Made by a program: the position numbers and the translations under genes
Notes under the pieces: model-generated
The model's input: the letters and a program-made list of their open reading frames with translations, nothing else
Told to the model about the DNA's origin: nothing
Databases searched by the model: none
DNA from: Bog-257 sp963805985
Lineage (GTDB): Bacteria; Acidobacteriota; Terriglobia; Terriglobales; Acidobacteriaceae
Reading direction: 5' to 3'
Assembly (NCBI GenBank): GCA_963805985.1
Contig: CAWDWG010000003.1
Span: 248,001-312,000, forward strand
DNA: 64,000 nt
Shown here: piece by piece, positions 60,418-64,000 of the stretch
Position numbering within the stretch: position 1 is the stretch's first letter
Layout: every line of letters starts with the position of its first letter

Positions 60418-60864
60418 ATGGCAGACGAAGCAGTGAAGACAGCGGCTCCCGCAGGTGCGACGACTGACGCACCCGCGTCACGCCCTGATGGTGGTGGACG
60501 TGAAGGCGGCGGCTCCAGTGGACCTCGCGAAGGCGGCGGTCCCCGAGAAGGCGGCTCGCAAGGCGGCCCGCGTGAGGGCGGTCCGCGCGGCCCACGTCCT
60601 GGCGGACGCCCAGGCGGTGGTCCCGGCGGACCTCGCGAAGGCGGCCGGAAATTTTTCCGCCGCAAGAAGGTTTGCAAGTTCTGCGTCGAGAAGATCGACG
60701 GCATTAACTACAAGGACGTGCGCCTGCTTTCCGGCTTCGTGGCCGAAAGCGGCAAGATCGTGCCTCGGCGCTTGACCGGCGTGTGTACGCCGCATCAGCG
60801 CCGGCTTAGCGATGCCATCAAGCAGGCGCGTAACATCGCACTGCTGCCTTTCGGCGGACGGTAA
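60418..60864 (+). CDS. rpsR: Ribosomal protein bS18 with a long disordered N-terminal extension
   Basis: A 148-residue protein. The bS18 core is in residues 76-148: 'KFFRRKKVCKFCVEKIDGIN', 'SGKIVPRRLTGVCTPHQRRL', 'IKQARNIALLPF'. Residues 1-75 are an extra low-complexity segment of Gly, Pro, Arg and Glu, with GGPREGG-type repeats. The extra part may bind rRNA or be cleaved; it has no counterpart in model ribosomes. The start is supported by GGAGAAAC before the ATG. Confidence 0.95.
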   Translation: MADEAVKTAAPAGATTDAPASRPDGGGREGGGSSGPREGGGPREGGSQGGPREGGPRGPRPGGRPGGGPGGPREGGRKFFRRKKVCKFCVEKIDGINYKDVRLLSGFVAESGKIVPRRLTGVCTPHQRRLSDAIKQARNIALLPFGGR

Positions 60865-60865
60865 G

Positions 60866-60899
60866 GCAGTTGTCAGTTGCCGGTTGTCAGTTGTCAGCG
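60866..60899. repeat. Word array (gttgtca type) after rpsR
   Basis: Copies of CAGTTGTCAGTTGCCGGTTG and TCAGTTGTCAG begin two bases after the rpsR stop. They read in the same orientation as the array at 57135-57170. Confidence 0.75.
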
Positions 60900-60982
60900 A
60901 AGCAGTGTTAATCTTAGCCGCTTCACTGTGATCATCAGCAGACAGTGACGCCGAGCGCTAACCAACTGCACCGGGTAACACA

Positions 60983-61034
60983 CGAGTCTCGCGAAGCGAG
61001 ACGGAAGATGATAGCCCACCGCTTCAGCGGTGGG
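60983..61034. repeat. Solo copy of the SRPBCC-element arm
   Basis: A 52-base sequence nearly identical to the arm at 25422-25473, with differences confined to about five bases after GACGGA. It is upstream of rplI with no partner arm nearby, and is followed by further palindromes (GTCCCTTCAGGGAC, GAGGGCTTCAGCCC). Confidence 0.85.
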
Positions 61035-61113
61035 TAAGCAGGAATTGAGATTCGAGTCCCTTCAGGGACGACACAATTGACGAGGGCTTCAGCCCGAGTC
61101 CGACGGAGTTCTC

Positions 61114-61605
61114 ATGGAAGTCATTCTGAAAGAAGATGTAGCCAAGCTTGGTTCCCGCGGTGATGTGATCAAGGTGGCCGAAGGCTATGGCCGTAATTTC
61201 CTCCTGCCCAAGAAGCTGGCAATTGAAGCTACGCCGGCCAATCGCGCCGTCATCGACCAGATGAAGGCTGCCGCGGTGCGCCGCCAGGCGCGCGAGAAAG
61301 GCGATGCGGAAGGTCTCGGCAAGCAACTGGCTGGCATAGAGCTAAGCTTCACTCGCAAGTCGGGCGAGAGCGATCAGCTCTTCGGATCCGTCACCTCCGC
61401 CGACATCGCGCGCGAGTTGGAGCACAAGGGCTTCAGCATCGACCGTCGTAAGATCCAGATGGACGAACCGCTGAAAGCCATTGGCACCTTCAATGTCCCC
61501 ATCAAGCTGCACAAGGAAGTGGTTGTGCCGGTGAAGGTGACCATCCAGAAGGAAGCCGGCGAAGCAGCGGCTCCAGCGGCGGAAGAAGCCAGCGCCGAAG
61601 CGTAG
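61114..61605 (+). CDS. rplI: Ribosomal protein bL9
   Basis: A 163-residue protein with the bL9 N-terminal domain ('MEVILKEDVAKLGSRGDVIK', 'YGRNFLLPKKLAIEATPANR') and C-terminal domain ('DQLFGSVTSADIARELEHKG', 'HKEVVVPVKVTIQKEAGEAA'). Its 15 Ala/Glu-rich C-terminal residues are extra. It is separated from rpsR by 249 bases of repeats, so the usual operon link is interrupted. Confidence 0.96.
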   Translation: MEVILKEDVAKLGSRGDVIKVAEGYGRNFLLPKKLAIEATPANRAVIDQMKAAAVRRQAREKGDAEGLGKQLAGIELSFTRKSGESDQLFGSVTSADIARELEHKGFSIDRRKIQMDEPLKAIGTFNVPIKLHKEVVVPVKVTIQKEAGEAAAPAAEEASAEA

Positions 61606-61642
61606 AGTAAGCTGAAACGGGGAGTAGTAGCAGGGGGCTGGG

Positions 61643-62056
61643 ATGGCAGATCAGGACGGGCGCGGGTCGTTTTGGACTTCTTTGCCAGGTGTTCTTACCG
61701 GTGCGGCGGCATTGGTCACGGCCGTCTCCGGTCTGGCCATCTGGCACAGCAACTCCGCATCGTCGCAGCCGGCGCCGCAGCCAGCTCCCGTGGTGCAGCA
61801 GCAGACTACCCAACCACAAACGAGTCAACCATCCTCTCAAGCCTCCGCTACGCCGTCCTCCCAAGCGAATGCCGCTCCTGCAGCGGCTACCGACGCCGAG
61901 CCTGGCTCCCAGCCGTGGTGCGCCGCGAAGTACAAGGCCTGGGCCGACGAGAAGGCGCAGACCGGAGTCGACGATGCCGGCCTCCGCAAGGAAATCATTG
62001 GCCAGCATTGCAACACGAAGTATGGGTTCGTGCTCGGCAAGGTCAAGCAGAACTGA
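61643..62056 (+). CDS. Small membrane-anchored protein of unknown function
   Basis: A 137-residue protein with a membrane helix at residues 15-33 ('VLTGAAALVTAVSGLAIW'), a 50-residue Gln/Pro/Ser-rich linker, and a C-terminal domain with two Cys in 'PWCAAKYKAWADEKAQ' and 'IIGQHCNTKYGF'. The two Cys may be paired. No family was recognised. It is 37 bases after rplI but on its own ribosome-binding site (GGGGGCTGGGATGG). Confidence 0.65.
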   Translation: MADQDGRGSFWTSLPGVLTGAAALVTAVSGLAIWHSNSASSQPAPQPAPVVQQQTTQPQTSQPSSQASATPSSQANAAPAAATDAEPGSQPWCAAKYKAWADEKAQTGVDDAGLRKEIIGQHCNTKYGFVLGKVKQN

Positions 62057-62117
62057 AATTCCAATAGCGAAGCATGAAAATCTGAACGGAGAACCGGACT
62101 GTGAGTTTCCGGCTTCT

Positions 62118-62501
62118 TTACCAGATGCGGCGCACGCCGTAGTAGTCGAAGATGCGGTCGGCGCTGAGGATGGGCCAGCCGGTCACCTGGGCCTGCGCGG
62201 CCAGCATGCGGTCAAAGGGATCGCGGTGGTGCAGGGGCAGGAGTCCGGCGCGGATGGCGTGGGCGGATTCAATCGGCAACTCGGAAAAGCCCTGGGCTCC
62301 GAGTATCTCGTCCCAACGGGACAGCAACACTTTCGAATCGAACTTACCGAGATTCGTCTTGATCGCCAATTCCCACGGCACAACTGAAGAAATGACCTTT
62401 GAGTTGGCCGATGCAAGGATGGCGTCCCGCGCTGTTGGCGATAATTCAGCAGAGCCGTCCAGCCACCACCGCAGCACATGCGTGTCCAGCAAGACGATCA
62501 T
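62118..62501 (-). CDS. VapC-type PIN toxin
   Basis: A 127-residue PIN nuclease: 'LLDTHVLRWWLDGSAEL' (first Asp), 'SSVVPWELAIKTNLGK' (Glu), 'HHRDPFDRMLAAQAQVTGW' (Asp) and 'ILSADRIFDYYG'. The length and order are those of a complete VapC. The start codon overlaps the stop of the antitoxin gene by four bases (ATGA type), the usual coupling. Confidence 0.9.
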   Translation of the reverse strand: MIVLLDTHVLRWWLDGSAELSPTARDAILASANSKVISSVVPWELAIKTNLGKFDSKVLLSRWDEILGAQGFSELPIESAHAIRAGLLPLHHRDPFDRMLAAQAQVTGWPILSADRIFDYYGVRRIW

Positions 62502-62731
62502 TCGAATCCGAGCTCGCGCATCTCTTCATCGGTGAGGGGATCGAACGCATCGGGAGCAGACCAGATTTGGCCTTTGAGCATGTCTGGGGTGGGCTTCTTC
62601 AACGTACTGTCGATCGGTACGATCTTCGCCACCGGCTTCTTGGAGCGCGTGATAACGACTTCCTTGCCGCTCTCGGCTTCCTTGATCAGCTTGGAAAGAT
62701 TGGTCTTAGCCTGATGCACGGTGTAGCTCAT
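62498..62731 (-). CDS. Phd/YefM-type antitoxin
   Basis: A 77-residue protein starting 'MSYTVHQAKTNLSKLIKEAE' and continuing 'SGKEVVITRSKKPVAKIVP', the standard Phd/YefM N-terminal DNA-binding domain; the rest is acidic and would bind the toxin ('DPLTDEEMRELGFE'). It is transcribed before the VapC-type toxin at 62118-62501. Confidence 0.92.
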   Translation of the reverse strand: MSYTVHQAKTNLSKLIKEAESGKEVVITRSKKPVAKIVPIDSTLKKPTPDMLKGQIWSAPDAFDPLTDEEMRELGFE

Positions 62732-62877
62732 GGTTAGCTAAGTTTACTTAGCTAAGTGACGATTCGTCAAGAACGAGGCGGCGATTCTGATTCATGATCT
62801 CGCCCCGGTTACCCGGATCGTTACCCGTCCGTCTGAACCTATTTCCCACTTTAACCGTACCTACCAACCGGGCGGAC

Positions 62878-62883
62878 TATAAT
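62878..62883 (+). promoter_or_regulatory. Probable -10 box of the ECF sigma gene
   Basis: A perfect TATAAT 86 bases upstream of the first start codon considered; no clear -35 sequence at 17 bases. It would give a leader of about 80 nt. Confidence 0.45.
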
Positions 62884-62968
62884 TCGCTCACGGTTTCTCC
62901 CTGCACGCGTCTATGTAATTGCAGGCACAAGAATTGGCTTGCAAATTGCAAACTAGGTAGAAACCAGC

Positions 62969-63718
62969 ATGCCGGCCGAAGCGGTAGCAGTTCCCCTCAC
63001 GGTTGGCCCGGGACTTGCACCTCAATCCGCGCCACGAGCGCGAGTTACAGGAACCCCGGCGCTCCGTACTCCTGAAGCGTGGCAGGAGGCGGCGTCATCG
63101 ATTCCCTCAGCACGAGGGACTCGAGTGGGGCAGGCCCAGAGCCGCATGAACGACACGGAGCTGATCCGGGAAGCGCAGCGTGGCAATCATGCCGCGTTCG
63201 AGGACTTGGTGCGCCAGTACGATGGCGCGGTCCTCCGCTTGGCCTATCACCTCACGCGCTCCGAGCAGGACGCGCAGGACATTTATCAGGAAGCGTTCCT
63301 CAAGGCCTACCGCAACATCGGCAACTTCCGCTTCGAGTGCTCGTTCTACACCTGGATTTACCGCATCGTGACCAATCTCTGCCTCGATCTGTTGCGCAAA
63401 CGGCAAGTGCGTAAGGAAGATTCCGGGATCGCAGTGGACTCCGAGGGAGGCACCTACGACCTGATGGATCAGGTGGCGGATCAGCGATCGGGTGCAAGTC
63501 CGGAGCGCGATCTGATGCGGCGCGAGCTGGGAGCGCGGATTGCCAAAGCTCTGACCAAGCTGACGCCGCGCGAGCGCATGGTCTTCGAGATGAAGCATTA
63601 TCAGGGATTGAAGCTGCGCACCATCGGCGAGATTTTGAATACGACGGAAGAGACCGCGAAGAACACGTTGTTCCGCGGCACGCAAAAGCTGCGGGCGGCA
63701 TTGAAGGATATAAAGTAA
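62969..63718 (+). CDS. ECF-type RNA polymerase sigma factor
   Basis: A 249-residue protein, or 190 residues if the ATG at 63146 is used. The core is typical: region 2 'AAFEDLVRQYDGAVLRLAYH' and 'DAQDIYQEAFLKAYRNIGNF', region 4 'TPRERMVFEMKHYQGLKLRT' and 'IGEILNTTEETAKNTLFRGT'. Residues 1-59 before this are Pro/Ala-rich and could be translated from the upstream start; no strong ribosome-binding site decides the matter. The next gene encodes a zinc-finger anti-sigma, so this is a group with a membrane or cytosolic anti-sigma control. Confidence 0.9.
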   Translation: MPAEAVAVPLTVGPGLAPQSAPRARVTGTPALRTPEAWQEAASSIPSARGTRVGQAQSRMNDTELIREAQRGNHAAFEDLVRQYDGAVLRLAYHLTRSEQDAQDIYQEAFLKAYRNIGNFRFECSFYTWIYRIVTNLCLDLLRKRQVRKEDSGIAVDSEGGTYDLMDQVADQRSGASPERDLMRRELGARIAKALTKLTPRERMVFEMKHYQGLKLRTIGEILNTTEETAKNTLFRGTQKLRAALKDIK

Positions 63719-63725
63719 GGCGGCA

Positions 63726-63799
63726 TTTGGCACTTGGCACTTAGCCAAAGCTCCGGTTGGGGGTGGGTTTGCTAAATGCTAACGGCTAAATGCTAAGTG
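63726..63799. repeat. Word array between sigma and anti-sigma genes
   Basis: Words of GGCACTTGGCACTTAGC are followed, 15-20 bases on, by GCTAAATGCTAACGGCTAAA and GCTAAGTGCC in the inverse sense. Together they form an imperfect inverted repeat. It sits in the short space before the anti-sigma start. Confidence 0.7.
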
Positions 63800-63824
63800 C
63801 CCTCGAACGAAGTGAGAGAACGCT

Positions 63825-64000
63825 ATGAATTGCGATTGGGTACAACAAAACGTTTCCCTGTACCTGTACAACGAGCTGGCTGACGACGCGCGCCATGAGT
63901 TGGAGCAGCACATTCAGCGCTGCAAGGCTTGCGCTGGCGAGCTAGCCGCGCAGCAGGAATTTCAGGCACAGATGAACGCCCTGCCCGTCGAAGAGCCGTC
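63825..64000 (+). CDS. Anti-sigma factor with zinc-finger (zf-HC2), 5' part
   Basis: The gene is cut by the window end; 58 residues are seen. 'MNCDWVQQNVSLYLYNELAD' is followed by 'HELEQHIQRCKACAGELAA', a HxxxCxxC zinc finger typical of ZAS anti-sigma factors. It is 106 bases after the ECF sigma gene. GAGAGA is seven bases before the ATG. It would bind the sigma factor and respond to a signal, unknown here. Confidence 0.85.
   Translation, partial: MNCDWVQQNVSLYLYNELADDARHELEQHIQRCKACAGELAAQQEFQAQMNALPVEEP

Overview
The window looks like a piece of a chromosome from an Acidobacteriota species (Terriglobia, 'Candidatus Koribacter'-like). The lines of support are: high-GC coding sequence; many small zinc-ribbon proteins and TPR secretory proteins; a large surface protein with the N-terminal module common in this phylum; PEP-CTERM proteins; and intergenic regions full of short palindromes. 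This placement is inference from recognised families; no marker-gene search was possible. Six single-base frameshifts that leave conserved protein sequence intact on both sides suggest a draft or metagenome assembly, although real pseudogenes cannot be excluded.

Layout. Positions 1-6.7 kb hold the tail of a secreted protein, a VapBC-like pair with an overlapping XRE gene, TPR and zinc-ribbon membrane proteins, a repeat protein and an O-methyltransferase-like gene. Positions 6.9-16.7 kb hold pyrF, an RlpA-like protein, a Big2-type lipoprotein, a TPR protein with a proline/glutamine-rich tail, the large surface protein and an HTTM-like membrane protein. Positions 17-31.5 kb run mostly on the minus strand: a threonine dehydratase-like enzyme, a hydrolase, higBA, four tandem PEP-CTERM paralogues, a SPOR protein, a slipin and nfeD separated by an SRPBCC gene inside 52-bp inverted repeats, and a TPR protein. 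Positions 31.5-46.9 kb hold gpmI, a D-2-hydroxyacid dehydrogenase, a metallophosphoesterase, a KdpD sensor split into two divergent genes, a four-helix-bundle (S23) gene inside perfect 34-bp inverted repeats, an NtrB-like kinase, an OsmC and a SYLF protein, and a secreted protein with eleven Cys-containing 23-residue repeats. Positions 47-53 kb hold a GcvT-like protein and two PYROXD2-like oxidoreductases. Positions 52-61.6 kb are a housekeeping block: DUF1385, prfA, prmC, ispE, tRNA-Gln, prs, rplY, pth, rpsF, rpsR, rplI. The window ends with a VapBC pair and an ECF sigma factor with a truncated zinc-finger anti-sigma gene.

The most unusual feature is the intergenic DNA. At least five families of composite palindromes, and a second class of short 'word arrays' (gaaactc, attgcta, gttgtca and similar 7-9 bp words), sit at gene ends. 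Several form long perfect inverted repeats that enclose a gene or stand alone, and some run into coding sequence: two unrelated proteins share the same 18-nt terminus and a third nearly does, and ispE carries a palindrome in frame. These are the best candidates here for an undescribed mobile or RNA-based system.
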